A model generated the notes under the pieces. That model saw only the letters and a program-made list of their open reading frames with translations, was not told where the DNA came from and did not search any database. This document shows positions 47,138-63,019 of a DNA stretch of 64,000 nt, piece after piece. Each line of letters starts with the position of its first letter. Positions within the stretch are counted from its first letter, which is position 1. The translations under genes were made by a program, and so were the position numbers. Source of the stretch: Apophysomyces variabilis (Eukaryota > Mucoromycota > Mucoromycetes > Mucorales > Mucoraceae); NCBI GenBank assembly GCA_002749535.1, contig MZZL01000391.1, forward strand, positions 585,337 through 649,336. Reading direction: 5' to 3'.

Positions 47138-49356
47138 CTATGGGGCGACCTTGTCCGCGCCAAACCGAGTTTGCAATGTAGAACATGTTTTTTCCGAGTT
47201 AATGTCCCGTTGCCATAGTGTACGGCAGTGTTTGCAAACTACTACACCATGGTGGGACACAGAATCGGATGTGGTGACATTCTCCAGCCCTCTCTGAAGG
47301 CAGCTGTTGCACACCTATAGATAAACCATGAGGGTACATACGAAGCAAAAGACAACAAACCTGAGACGTGTAAAATTCATCGATTGTTGTTGCAATCAAT
47401 TCCCCTCTCCTTTCTCTTCTCTTTAGCATTTTCCAACAGGTGTTGACTAACGCAGCACGCTTGCCCTTTCTTGACGCATGTCCACTCGCACCAAACATTG
47501 CTGATCCGAATACAATTAATGATATTTTTTTGCTTGCTTGAAATGCCTTTGGATGCCATTTCTTTGTGCTTGGGTGCGGTTTATTTTGCGTTGATCTGAT
47601 TCCAGACTCTTGTGGCCTAGGTTAGAAGATTTCGTTAATATCACTAATTTCAGTACTTTGCACTTAGTCTCTGACCCTGATCGCCATTTCAGCTTCTCTT
47701 GTTCTCGCCGTTTCAGAGTCTTTCTCTTCTTCTTTCGTCTATTCTTTCGAGTCTTTCTTCGCCGCTGCTTGCAGTACTTTTTTCCACCGTTGACTAACAC
47801 ATTAACGAGCTCTTCACGAGCACGTTGTACTCCTTGGTAATTGTGGAAACGCTTCTCAGCCATGCCGGGCCCGTAAAAAGCTGTCAATACTGGAAAATTC
47901 TGGGCGAAGCACTCCACCAACTGATGATGTTGCTCTGATGATGCTGTTTTACAACTCTCTAAACCAGTCTCGATACGAGTGATACCCGCCGCATCCTTCT
48001 GTTTTTCGAGTTGCTTCGCTCTCCGCGTACAGCCAGTCATGGCATAATACTCTTTTGTCGACACACGGCGTAGTTGATGCCTCTGTGAGCCACTACCGTC
48101 TGCAGCTGTGTATATTTGATTCAAACCCGGATCCACGGCCCACGGTTCGAACCACTGCTCGACTTCATCAACGGTAAAGTCCTCGAGGTCAATTTCCGTT
48201 GCCAGCAACCTTTCCTTTTGTTTTCTTGCGAAAACTAGATTTACTGCAAATCCATCAGAAAGAATTCTGCATGCGAAACGATGATTTCCATTCCGGTAAA
48301 ATCTCCCAAGCTGTACGTATATATTAACACAGAGTGAGTGTTTGAAATTAAAGGTAACTACCGCTATTTCCCATACTTATTAAATGCGAAACGAGTAAGA
48401 TCAAGCGCTTCAAAAAATACTCGTGGATATTCGCTCGGCTGTGTTGGTTCTCGAATGGATAACAGACTTGCCAAAAGTTTGGCGTTTATTGAAATAAAAC
48501 GCCACTTGTAACTTGGCTTTGGTGAAATCGAAAAAAGACGAGGTAGAGTTGTTTCACTAGAACTTTTTTCGGAAGCAGCAACGATCTTATGCTCTTCTTC
48601 ATAGGAAGACAGGATGTATTTTAACGTTGGAATATACGCGCCAGGAGATGCCGATATGGCTTGCTGCGTTGCAGGCTTAGGCGTCAGTGCCTCTAAATCA
48701 TCACAAATCTTATCGACAATAGCCACTAAAGACAAGTCCGGTTCAATCAAATTAGGCCATTGAGGGGATCCACCAGCGATGCGTTCGAAGGCCTATTCCG
48801 ATGCAATATTTTGTATCTCAGTTTTATTCATACTCTATATATGATGAAACTTAGTTCAGATATATCAAAACACGATACATACCGGAAACGCTACTGACGA
48901 CTTATGTTCAACGAATGAACGCACCCGAGTTCCGAAATTTTCGACTATATTGTTTGAATAGCATGTGGCCAGCAATATACAAGCTTCTGACAATACATCA
49001 GATGATCTTACTTGTGTGTTGGGCGCTTGTTGCATCTGAGGGTGCTTGTCACGAAATTCTCTCCACGAGCCGCTAAGATCTGTTGGCATTTTATCGTTTT
49101 TAGTTGTCATTGACTTGTTGAGCACAAGTTGCATGACCGAACAGAAGAAATTTTGAGTGAAACGGATGAGTGGGATTACTTGTTGATCAAGTATATACTG
49201 GTTGACAAACAGTTGAGTTCTTTCAATCACGTCTCTCTGTATATTGTGAAAGCTCTTGAACTTTTCTCTGAAGCTGATCTCGATGTGCTTCAATGACAAC
49301 GGAATGTAGAGGAGCTTTTCGAGTGAACGTTTCGAGACCTTTTCCGAGTTGATCTT
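47138..49356 (-). CDS. Fanzor (eukaryotic TnpB-like RNA-guided nuclease), copy A
   Basis: Fanzor proteins are eukaryotic relatives of TnpB that cut DNA guided by an RNA from their own locus and travel in transposons (family knowledge).
Minus-strand exons with good splice sites are about 49356-48883, 48792 to about 48372, 48310-47664, 47616-47361 and 47314-47138.
Landmarks in order: a helical N-terminal domain; the conserved FACRILSDGFAVN; RuvC-I in WAVDPGLNQIYTAADG; a helical region with GMAEKRFHNYQGV; a Lys/Arg-rich stretch; RuvC-II region LIVFGSAMFGASGH; IDEFYTSQVCNSC and VVVCKHC, which form the zinc ribbon; and RuvC-III in WQRDINSEK.
The join near 48372-48310 lacks a proper GT donor, and the 5' end is interrupted, so the copy may be partly decayed. 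A degenerate Tc1-like transposase lies 0.9 kb upstream on the opposite strand. Confidence 0.83.
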
Positions 49357-49366
49357 CTAATATCTC

Positions 49367-49650
49367 CTAGGTCGACTTAGTGTGTCGCAGGCAACTCTTC
49401 GCTCGGGTACTTCTGTGTTCAGTGGAACCACATGCAGGACAATGGATTTGCTATAAAGGTCGTATTACTGAACTTGCTTGCTTACTCGCTCGACTCGTTT
49501 TCTCCGCTTTTTTGAGCGCCACACTCTGAACTTCTGGCTGGCGCGTCCGCTTAGTACCAGCTATTGGGCATACTTTAAGCGTGATACCTGTATAGCAATG
49601 TGATGCCCCCAGAGTCCGCAAGAGTTACAGTGAGACTGATTTGCTGAGAT
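49367..49650 (-). pseudogene. Disrupted 5' portion of Fanzor A with zinc knuckle
   Basis: Upstream of the first clean Fanzor exon, one frame encodes a basic segment (KRTRQPEVQSVALKKAEK) and a zinc-knuckle-like CPACGSTEHRS...C, as expected for the N-terminus of such proteins. Two TAG codons break it (49453-49451 and 49369-49367). The GTAAG donor just before the first TAG leaves the wrong phase for the zinc-knuckle frame. Beyond the second TAG the same frame still looks coding (LETFTRKAPLHSVV), whereas the clean exon uses another frame. Either introns are mis-called here or the 5' end has decayed by nonsense and frameshift changes. Confidence 0.5.
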
Positions 49651-50202
49651 TGGTTGCTGTCAGTTAACTTTCTTTTATGAGGATGTGTACGTAACTTTTT
49701 TTAACCTTTTCTCCTCTTGTAGCTGATTCTGTAATTCCATATCAGCGGCTTTTTTTCCCCTTTTTCTTCTGGATGTAGCCTTTGTCTGTCAAGGCGGTCA
49801 GAGACAATATGAAAATAGACCAGATAAGCGAACGCATATAAAACGCAAAATCATCCATGATGAATTCAACTGTAAAAGAAGAAATAACAAGGAAGAAAAG
49901 ATGATAACGCTCAGGTGTACTCACATTAAACCATTTCTTTTTTTTCTTGTAATGACAACATTTATCTTACAGGACAGTGTAAACTAACAGTCGCTCAAAG
50001 ACAGGTTTCACATAAACTTAGCAGATTATCATTAACCTTACCCAAGGCTAAAGTCAGATAAGGAACGATTTGCCCATCCACACGTTCATGATAGTTGTCT
50101 GTATAATACCGCGCTTTGCATTGAAAGTTCTGGATCATGTTCATATATTATTTTCATCCATCATTTTTGCTACAGTACGTTACAATTTGTTGAATGTGCA
50201 AT
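49651..50202. other. Gap between Fanzor A and the transposase remnant
   Basis: About 550 bp, AT-rich, with a few short frames only (for example a hydrophobic 60-codon minus-strand frame at 49742-49924). If Fanzor A has its own transposon end, it should lie here. I could not identify inverted repeats by eye. Confidence 0.3.
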
Positions 50203-51400
50203 CGCAACACTTCTATAAGCGTGCTTGCAAGCGACTCCCAACAAAATTTTCGAAGGGCAATTAAAGTTCGAATTCCCAAGAATAAACGCGGTGCATACCG
50301 GAATTATACTGACGAACAGTTAGCTATATGGCTTAATCTAGTAACGTATGAAAAGAAAATCTGCAGCAGCTGCATGCAGAGAAGCGGGCATTAAAGAAGG
50401 AACGGCCCAGAATTACGTTAAGTTGTACTATCAGAGCCAGAGAGAGGGCACTCATGCAACACTTTCACTTGCAAAATAGAGAGGTCCGAAGCCGCGCATA
50501 CGCAGCACTTGATCAAATATATTGATAAAAATCCCACGGCTATATTAAACGATATCACCGAGGATTTATGTAATGCATTTGATGGCCTGAGCATAACTAC
50601 ATCTGCAGTTCATAAGCATCTGGTTGCTAAATGTGCTATTACACTCAAAAGAGCTGAAAAACTTCCTGCTGCAAGAAACACAGAGAGTGATTGAATTGCG
50701 AAGACAAAAAGTACTTGAATGGGAAACCATGGGAGATGTGGACTTCAAAGCGAACTGCGTTTTCATAGATGAGGCTGGCTTTGACTTGCATCTTGTGCGT
50801 AACTATGGGCGCTCTAAGAAAAGGTAGCTGGTAAAGCAGGTTGTAGTCACCAGAAGAGGTGTATTTATCACGATTCTCTGTGCCATTTTCTCAGCTGGCG
50901 TCATTGACATATATTTAAAGCGACCTGAAGAGATCATGGCGAGAAAGAGAAAGCTAGATGAAAGCAGATCTATGAATATTAATGCTAGAATTGGAACTTG
51001 TACAGAACACTGTATGATGTACCGTGATATCTTGATGAAAGTGTATATAAACGGCGCTTTCGGATACGCTGTTGGTTTCCTGAGTCTGGCATTACGTTGA
51101 GCTTAACCTCCAAAAATGCAGCCTTTTTTCGGGTGCACCAGTTAGCAAAGTCTCCAGGGATGCTTTTGGTATCTATTACATGCTTTGCAACAACTGAACG
51201 GTACTGACATGCTCTAACAAATCATGTACGACCCTGTTTTGGAATGGAGACTTTATGGCTGCATCCAACATTTTCCACATTTTCTTGCACATTAGAGATT
51301 ATGCCAATCGACGACCAGCTTCCTTTACCAGATCGGCAATACATAAATAGTATTCAGTTGGAGAATATTATGTCATGACTTGTTAGAAGGTACTATAGAA
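50203..51400 (+). pseudogene. Degenerate Tc1/mariner-IS630 family transposase
   Basis: A plus-strand transposase relic readable only by switching frames several times. Pieces in order: basic start then RGAYRNYTDEQLAIWLNLVT; a helix-turn-helix with AACREAGIKEGTAQNYVKLY; RGPKPRIRST followed by a stop; IDKNPTAILNDITEDL; VHKHLVAKCAITLKRAEKL; and the catalytic-core start NCVFIDEAGFDLHLVRNYG with the first Asp of the DDE/D triad. After another stop come RRGVFITILCAIFSAG and a late fragment.
At least three frameshifts and several stops make it inactive. The family assignment follows from FIDEAGF and the two N-terminal HTH-like segments. Terminal inverted repeats were not found by eye. Confidence 0.8.
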
Positions 51401-51782
51401 ATTAAATTTCACTTCTTCTGGATTTCATATAGTCACAAGAACTTTAGACTCCAGGGGTTGAGAGACAGAAACAGGTGCGTGTGGTATTGATAAGTTTTGT
51501 CGTGTTAAAGGCGTCTTTTTCCCTTTCAACATATGAGTGGACATGAATATTGTCATATAGACTGCATCAGCACCGGTGGCCCGCAAGCAATAAGACGTTG
51601 AGATACTCAGCTAGCCCAAATATAGCAAACAGTGTGCTTTAGCAAGGTGTAAATAGGAAGATACCTAGGTGCTTGAATAAAGCATGTACTATCATCATCT
51701 TTGAAAGTCCAATTCTCTTTGACATGCAAGGTTTATCCAGATTTCACTACTCTGGTAACACAGAAGATAATGTTTCCTAGGG

Positions 51783-52301
51783 TTATTCTTGATTGTCTCC
51801 GTTGTTTCCTTCATCATCATTATTGACTTGGCTGTTATATCTCCCATATTGCTTGCTGTCACTGAACCTCCTCCAGATTTGGTAACATACAACCATTGTC
51901 AAGGATACGAATGCAGCTCCAAACAAGACAGGGACGAGGAAAATGAGCCCAATACCAACTGCCACCGATAGGATAAAGAGAGATATAAAGCTCGCGACAC
52001 ATGTTGTTGTAAACGTAATCAATACGACGTAAGAGCAAAAGATAAAGATGGGAACAGCCGAGAGGGCACCAAACGCAATAACAAGGAATTGAAATTCCGC
52101 GCTGTAAGAGAAGGAGGAAGTGAACACCAACCGAAAGATTATTGCTCAAACGTACTATTGCCATAGATTTTTGATCACATCCCATATTCTGGACGAATAT
52201 GCGTACGTAAGATTAAAAAGGTTCGAAATAGTGTCATAGCTGGTTTCGGTTATTTTTCGCGGTATCGAGTCTTTCATGGACATATCTGTATCCTGTTGCA
52301 T
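51783..52301 (-). CDS. Promethin/LDAF1-like lipid-droplet membrane protein
   Basis: Two exons on the minus strand, 52301-52156 and 52101-51783, give 154 residues. A short hydrophilic, helical N-terminus (about 50 residues, ending DVIKNLWQYAEFQ) leads into about 75 very hydrophobic residues that can form two or more hairpin-like spans (FGALSAVPIFIF, then VGIGLIFLVPVLFGAAFVSL). A polar, Asn/Asp-rich C-terminus ends GNNGDNQE.
This is the layout of promethin/LDAF1 and yeast Ldo proteins, which work with seipin in lipid-droplet formation; FGAxSxxP is typical. The assignment rests on architecture, so other small membrane proteins are possible. It lies between the dead transposase and a gene-poor stretch, on its own promoter. 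Confidence 0.6.
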
Positions 52302-54381
52302 CTTATTATTACGATATACAAGGAAAGGAGGTGATAAAAAGTCACCAGCAACAAAAACGGCACGGTTATTCACAGTATCATGCGAACAAAAAAGGAGGAA
52401 AAAGCCGTCCATCACCGTTTAAAATTAAAAATTGGGATTCATGTTTCGGTGGCGTAATCGCACATGACTTCGGTTTTGCTATCCTGGTCGATGTTGTGCA
52501 TTGTGATAAACGCTGTGGCCCTAAACGTTCAAAGAACACGGACCTATAAGCATACGCTATCACTCCTGTCATTCACATTATCATAGTTATACGACTGTGT
52601 GGCTTGTTTCCACTAGACGAAGACAATACTTTAAGATACAACTGTAATCTGGGAGCAAACTGTATCATCAAACACAGGGAAAGAGAAAATGTTGACGGAT
52701 AGTCTAAGACTTAGTAGCTTTTGTATCGTTGTGTAACAGTTCGTTCATGTGTAGTTCGTGCAGCGTACTTGTCCAATGAAACGATTTTCCTCCAAATGGT
52801 TCCTCGAAGGGCACAGATGTAAATATGCCTTTTTTTTCAGTGTATAGTTTGTGCGTGTTTTCTGTTACTAAAAGCCAGGACTGCATCAACCTTGTGAAAG
52901 CATCCTCCTAGGTGGAACTTGGTTCTGCAGACACATACACAGTTGATGCAGAGAGAGTTAGTATCATCGGATGTAATTATTTACCCATAAATGTCAGTGC
53001 TCGATTGATCGAGCATATTTTAGCACACCAAAAATATGCACCGTTCCATCTAAGCAATCCGATAAGCATGCCTTTGAATTAGTTTTATCTGCTGATAGCA
53101 TGTAGCATACGTTACCAAACCCTTTCAATATATGAGGTAGTGCGCTGTTTAAGTTATTGAAAACATGGGGTCTTCTAATTTCGCGCATAAACACTGCAAA
53201 AGCCAGTAATCAATTGGTTTCTCGTGTACAAATAATGTGAGAGCCAATAATCCGTTTCTGTAGTGGAGCAGATGATTATCAAGGGCCATATGGCATTTGG
53301 CTACCCGCACTTCATTTGTGTACTTCCAACCATTAGAAAACGAGTAAATAGACATGTATCGCATCATAGAGAATGAAGCTGCACATCTCATCCAGATTAA
53401 AACGCAGGATAATGCAGCTAACGGTCAGTGCCTGATTCATAAGTATAATTTTGCTTTTATCCATTGTTTATGAATTTGGTAGGTCAATCGGAATAGTGAC
53501 GATCATTGTTCGTAAAAAACGAACCGTTTAATAGAGAAAAGAAAAAAGAAAAGACAATTCACGAACACACCATTTACCGCTGTGAAGGTCATCTGTTTAA
53601 CTTGTGCAACCAACCGGTACTGGAGCCTCCACAGCGGTTGTTTTTAGCCATTGCTGCTTTTGGTAAGCGTATATACGCTCTTAATGTCGTTTTCTAGCCT
53701 ACAATGTTTAGACTATGGAAATCATTTATGGCTCGCAGCCAGTACTGTATCTTGGTTGGTGGAGTGCCAAAACCGGTTTTCGACTGTTGTATACCACTGT
53801 TGAAGTGGTAGGCAATAGGGACATGCTATCCAGCTCATTTGTTCAGTACGGATTTGGTTTCGGGTTTTGCTTTTCTCCAACTGTTCAAGGCAGTGGGTCG
53901 TAGTCCTTTGCTGACATCATTTTGCTGCCATTGCAGGTGCGGGTGAGCAATTTCCAAGTACTCGAATACCATTTTTAGACCCTTTTTTTTCCCTTTCTCC
54001 AAGACAGAAGGGACCGACAAGGAAAAAGTACCTTTCTCTTTCTCCTTTTATTTCTGTCACTGATCATGAAATCAGCTATTCAATTAGTTTTGCTTGGCTG
54101 ATTTTGTTTAACTACTCTCGATTCATCAGCGCAAACACACTCTTCCTTCATACCATTGGTGTCTGCATTCATTGGTTATCCGGTAAACCCTTTATACCAA
54201 CAATAAACTACAAATAAGACAGAGTCTCATGACTGGTATCTAACTTGCGATAGCTGTCAGTTTTGACCGATTTTTCGACGCATAAACGTATTGTCACCTT
54301 AAGGCCACGCCTAACCAAGTTGCTATCTCTTGTTTTATGCAGACTTTTGCTAAATCAGCCAAGTAGACTAACCTCAGATAA
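52302..54381. other. 2.1 kb gene-poor region
   Basis: No gene can be supported. Short frames exist on both strands (for example plus 53506-53697 with CEGHLFNLCNQPVLEPPQR, which has coding-like composition, and minus 53149-53391). They have no recognised motif and do not join to neighbours. The last few hundred bases probably carry the kinase promoter. Confidence 0.4.
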
Positions 54382-57300
54382 ATGTTTTGCGATCGTTCTG
54401 AATTCCTCGACAGAAACAAGGATAGTTTTGCCGACAACGAGTTACATACAGTATCATCACATAAACGACAGCCAACACATGCCGAAAGACTCCGGCAACT
54501 ACAACATCTGGAACAGCAGATAGCAGATGCTACTGACTGGAACCAGAAACTGACAAAGCTTGTTACTACACAGAATAGATCAAGTTTATTAACGGAGGCA
54601 GAAGCGAAACCTATAGATGAAAAACCCATATCATCCGAACCTGGTCTCACTCTACAATTTCTTTCGCACATCAGTCCGAATGACTCCGGTTGCCAAGACA
54701 CATCTAGCAACAGCCTGAAACAACCGATGGTTTGTAGACAATCTCAGAAACGGCCATGCCACTAACTCTTTCCATAGGCTGAATGCATGCCTCCCTCTAC
54801 GCGTAGCAACAAAGCCGAAGAGCAAACAAAATCGCATTTTACAAATGAAACTAATGTCACCTTGTCACCTAACGATAACCAGAGACCAAGTAGCGGATCT
54901 TCGGCGTCTCAAAGCACGGATTCTAGCAACCCAGGCAATACAGAAATAGTGCGCCTTAATGATTCGATGGATAGTGACGGTCTACTAAACGACGTATCTG
55001 TTTACTATGACAGTGGAGCCATCAATACCACAGGCTCCATGCCAACAGCATCTAAAGAACTTAGTTGGAAAAAAGGAAGCGGCCATGGACTCAATAGCAT
55101 ACATAGCCTATCTACTTTTGAAAGTCGTTATTTCAAGGAGGATGTATTGTTGAAACAGCAAAAACCCTTTCCAAGCGAACGGAAAGCAGCATCGGACACC
55201 ATGCCTTCTACAACTTTTGCCACTATACGCAATAAGTTCGAAATGGAAACACAATTTAATACCACCCAGCCATTAATCAATCGTTTTGACCCTCTCCTGA
55301 GCAGAGAAGATGAGCGACAGACCGCCGAAGAAAGCGTGTTGAAGGACAGTAAACGAACAATGCAGGACACTATACAGGTTGAACATCGAGCGGAAAATAG
55401 CACGTGTGTTTTTGACCCTTCCAATGATCAGTTAATATGCGCTGAAACAATGCAAAAGAAACAGCAGTCTGCTGTGCCAAATGCAGGAATGATTGATAAA
55501 TTTATTCCTGCCAAGTCCGTTCTAGCCAGCAGCCCAACTCGTCTTCCGACGCCAAAGACGAAATCAAACCGGTTTTCCTTACCATTTGATCCACAACAAC
55601 GAGGGGAAGAATTTATGCGGACTTTTAGTCCTACCACTAATGACTCTTTTAAATGGGTTGAAAATGTAGTTGTTTTCAATCAATCACAGACAAAATCGAC
55701 TTGTGCAGTATCAACGCCTAAAATAGATCAACCACGATCAACCACGAGCGCAATTCCCGGTATAAAGTCAGGCAATTCTGCAAAACGCAGTTTAGTTTCT
55801 TATATATCGGAACCGGAGCAATCTACAAAACAAAAGGCAGATATCCGCGCAACAGATATTCAGGAAGAGGTTCCTTCATCCCCAAGAGCCCGTCTCATCT
55901 GGTTGAGTATGCAACGAGCACAAAGTATCCATGTCACGCAAGAGCGACCACCTGACGAGACTTCGATGCGTACTCGTAAGGCTAGCATGTTATCAACAAT
56001 GAGCTGCGGGAAAGCGAATCGAGCACTGGCAGATTTTGATCCGTTGTTAACGGATGATAGCGACGACATCGAAATGCCGAATAAAATAAACATTAAACGC
56101 AGCTCTATGATACGGCCAAAGTCGGTGAAAGGAACAGCCGATCCACTTAAGACTTCCGAGTGTCCACATAGTCGCGGATTAGAAACTTTACAACCGTCTA
56201 AGAAAGAAGGGGCAAAGGTAAGAAGATCCTGAAGACTGTAAAGGGGAGCCGTAGCTATGGCGCTTGTGATTTGTTTGTATAACGTCGGTGTCTAAGGTGA
56301 CCACGACTTCTTCCGCCATTCCTTCTACAGCTTGTTTCGCATCGCCCGAATGCGATACGAAGAATTCTGTTAAACCACCGTCTCAGCGATCACCTACACG
56401 AATACCTTTACCGATATCAAAACCGCTTGTGCTTTCAAATCAAGAAAGCATTAGTAACAGAGACGGAGTCAACACTAATGGAGATAATCATAACAGTCGA
56501 AAAAGTAATGCAAATACGAAACGAAGTATGGCAACAAAGATTGGACCTACACCCGTTTCTTTAGGATCGGCAGCTACTTCCACCATACCGAAGCCAACAC
56601 GAGCGGATACCAAAACCGTGCGAAAGCCTACCTCTTTCTCCGCACTGAAAGTACCCAACAACTGGAGCAAGAATACAGTAGCACCGGAAAAGCAAGGTGC
56701 AACTCACAGTCGCAAAGCAAGTACGGCCAATGTTTGTGTAAACAAGTTCATATCAGGGGACATCGAACGACGCCCTTCTATCACGAACGCGAACGATCTT
56801 CTACATGATCAACTGGAAAAGGAAAAAGCAAAATCTCAGCGACTTAGTGTGAATTTGGTTTCTGCGCAAGGGGTTATTAGCTTACCTGAGTCTATCAAAT
56901 CAACTAGCAATGAAACTAGGGGAATATCTACTACTGCCAAAATCGTTCCATCTGGTGGCCGAAAAATGTCCTCCTTTCGCGAACGGCTCCAGGAGTTGGT
57001 AACAGAGGACGTGTGGAGCATAAATGCAGAGCACGGGAAAGCAAAATCGCAGAAGGATAGACAAGAAGAAGATGTTCTCGGTAATATCAGCACGAGTACT
57101 ACAGCTAGCGCAAGGGAGGAGATTGCCACTCTCTATTCAAAGCATGAAACTGAACAGAGCCGTGCTAAATCTGAACAGCAATCAAAACTTATCAAAGAAA
57201 AAGAAAAAGGATTGCGGGTCGCAATGAGTTCTCAAAGTAGGAAATTACTTGACGGCCAAAACTGCTAATCGCCTTCCTTCTTAGCTGCGCTTAAGCTCTA

Positions 57301-58752
57301 TAAGAATAGCCTGTCTCCTTACGAAAGGGAGGAAATCCTGGAGCATTCTCAGATATATTTCGTCGGCCCACACGCCAAAAAGCGACATGCATCGTTGGAA
57401 CATACGACGTCAAACTTCGGATATGACGATGAGGGAGGCGATTATCATATTGTGTTGCGGGATCATCTAGTTTATCGCTACGAAGCACTTGAAGTCATGG
57501 GCAAAGGATCTTTTGGTCAGGTTATCAAATGTTTCGATCACAAGTCGGGCCAAACCGTCGCGATTAAGATCATTCGTAACAAGAAGCGGTTCCATGCTCA
57601 AGCGATGGTTGAAGTGAAGGTTTTGGAAGATCTGATGCGATGGGTAAGAAGAAGGGCGCTATAGATCTCTGGTAAATTCATTTGCTGTTAATACAGGATC
57701 CCGAAGACAAGCATAACAATGTTCGAATGACAGATCATTTCTATTTTCGCAGTCATCTTTGCATTGCTTTTGAATGCTTAAGTATCAATCTGTATGATTT
57801 CATAAAGAGCAACAATTTCCAAGGGTTTAGTATGGGGCTCATCCGACGGTAGGAATTGGTCTTTTGTATACTCTCGGTTATAACCTATGTCTTTTCCATA
57901 GCTTTACTATACAGCTGCTTAACTCGCTCGTATTACTGTATAAGCATAAACTAATTCATTGTGATCTAAAACCAGAAGTGAGCTTATACGATGTTTAATA
58001 GCGTGCACTAATCTGTATTGGCATTGTTAGAATATTTTACTAAAGCACCCTACCAAAAGCACTATCAAAGTCATAGACTTCGGGAGTTCATGTCTCGAGA
58101 GTGAAAAAGGTATGACCTATCAAACTTACTTCTGCATGACTGATGGTATAACATAGTTTATACTTATATTCAAAGCCGCTTTTACCGTTCTCCTGAAGTC
58201 ATATTAGGTATTCATATTTCGGGGGTTTCTAATTTATTATTGCAGGCTTATTGACGTTGATTGTCTAGGTTTGAGCTATAGTATGGCAATCGACATGTGG
58301 AGCGTGGGTTGCATCTTGGCCGAACTATTTACAGGTAAATAGTTATTCAACCATGTTCACGCGATCTTTACGTTCTGCATTTGTAGGGCACCCTATCTTC
58401 GCGGGAGAAAACGAACAAGATCAGCTTGCATGCATTATGGAAATACGGGGTGTCCCAGAAAAGCATTTGATAGATGGCAGCTCTCGAAGGAAATTATTTT
58501 TTGGTAAATTAATCTCGTACGAATACATAATCTAACTGTTAACTAGATTCCTATGGGAACCCACGCATTATGCCGAACTCCAAAGGTCGAAAACGGAAAC
58601 CAGGAACAAAGAAATTGACACAAGCTTTAAAATGTACAGACGACAACTTCACAGACTTTATTGACAAATGTTTACAGTGGGATCCGGCACGTAGACTTAA
58701 TCCCATAACGGCTTTTAAACACCCTTGGATTAGATGTAAGAAATCCACCTAA
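54382..58752 (+). CDS. DYRK-family protein kinase (Pom1-like) with long N-terminus
   Basis: Dual-specificity kinase of the DYRK/Pom1 group; in fission yeast Pom1 marks cell ends and controls mitotic entry and division-site placement.
Eleven exons, 54382-54729, 54778-56217, 56297-57236, 57285-57643, 57697-57848, 57902-57977, 58031-58109, 58157-58207, 58269-58334, 58387-58503 and 58547-58752, give about 1277 residues. The first 900 are Ser/Thr-rich and disordered. The DYRK homology box before the kinase reads NSLSPYEREEILE...YFVG.
The kinase domain (about 975-1265) has MGKGSFGQV, VAIKII, IHCDLKPENILL, DFGSSC, the activation loop YTYIQSRFYRSPEV with the YxY self-phosphorylation site, and a typical C-lobe DMWSVGCILAELFTG. 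Catalytic residues are complete. The long N-terminus presumably carries localisation signals. Confidence 0.92.
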
Positions 58753-59301
58753 TCCTTGTACAAAAGAGAGAAAAGATCCCATAAAAGAAGGGCGGTTAGT
58801 CACTATACAGAGAGATATGGAAACATCATTATTTATTTTTTGGCTACTGATACACACTGCCAGCAATAAATTTTCGCATCAGCTAAGAAGCTACGTCCAA
58901 AGTGAATAAGTAGAACTTTCAAGAATAGCAACTACTTTTAACCCAAACCAGACCCTATCACTGACAGTTTCCAGGAAATACTTGGTCCTGTTGACTGTGT
59001 CCTTGGTTAATAATTACTACATCATGGTTCAACTGACATAACCCGGCAGACCATTGTGCCAACTATATTGGTTATGAAACGCCAACCTTCAGTTGATTAA
59101 CTGGGAATTCATATCTGGATTCCTACTAAAACCTGACGGTTCTTTCTCAACCTTTTTTGCATTGTATGCGCACTATCGCGAGACAGTTGAACGTTTCTTT
59201 CTCCGTCTCCTAACAGGAAATGCATTTGGAAACTAAGATATCACGACTCCAATGAATTAACCCAACATTCCCAGAAAGTTATTTATTACAACTTTTTTTT
59301 T
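58753..59301. other. Tail-to-tail intergenic region between kinase and Prp5
   Basis: 550 bp, AT-rich, no open frame of note. The T-run near 59293-59301 lies at the Prp5 3' end (minus strand). Confidence 0.4.

Positions 59302-63019
<3,718 letters not shown>

Noticed and set aside
47597..47664. Frameshift inside Fanzor A between the basic region and RuvC-II
   Set aside because: A 47-nt intron (donor after 47664, acceptor at 47617, branch-like TTCTAAC) restores the frame, so no frameshift is needed there.
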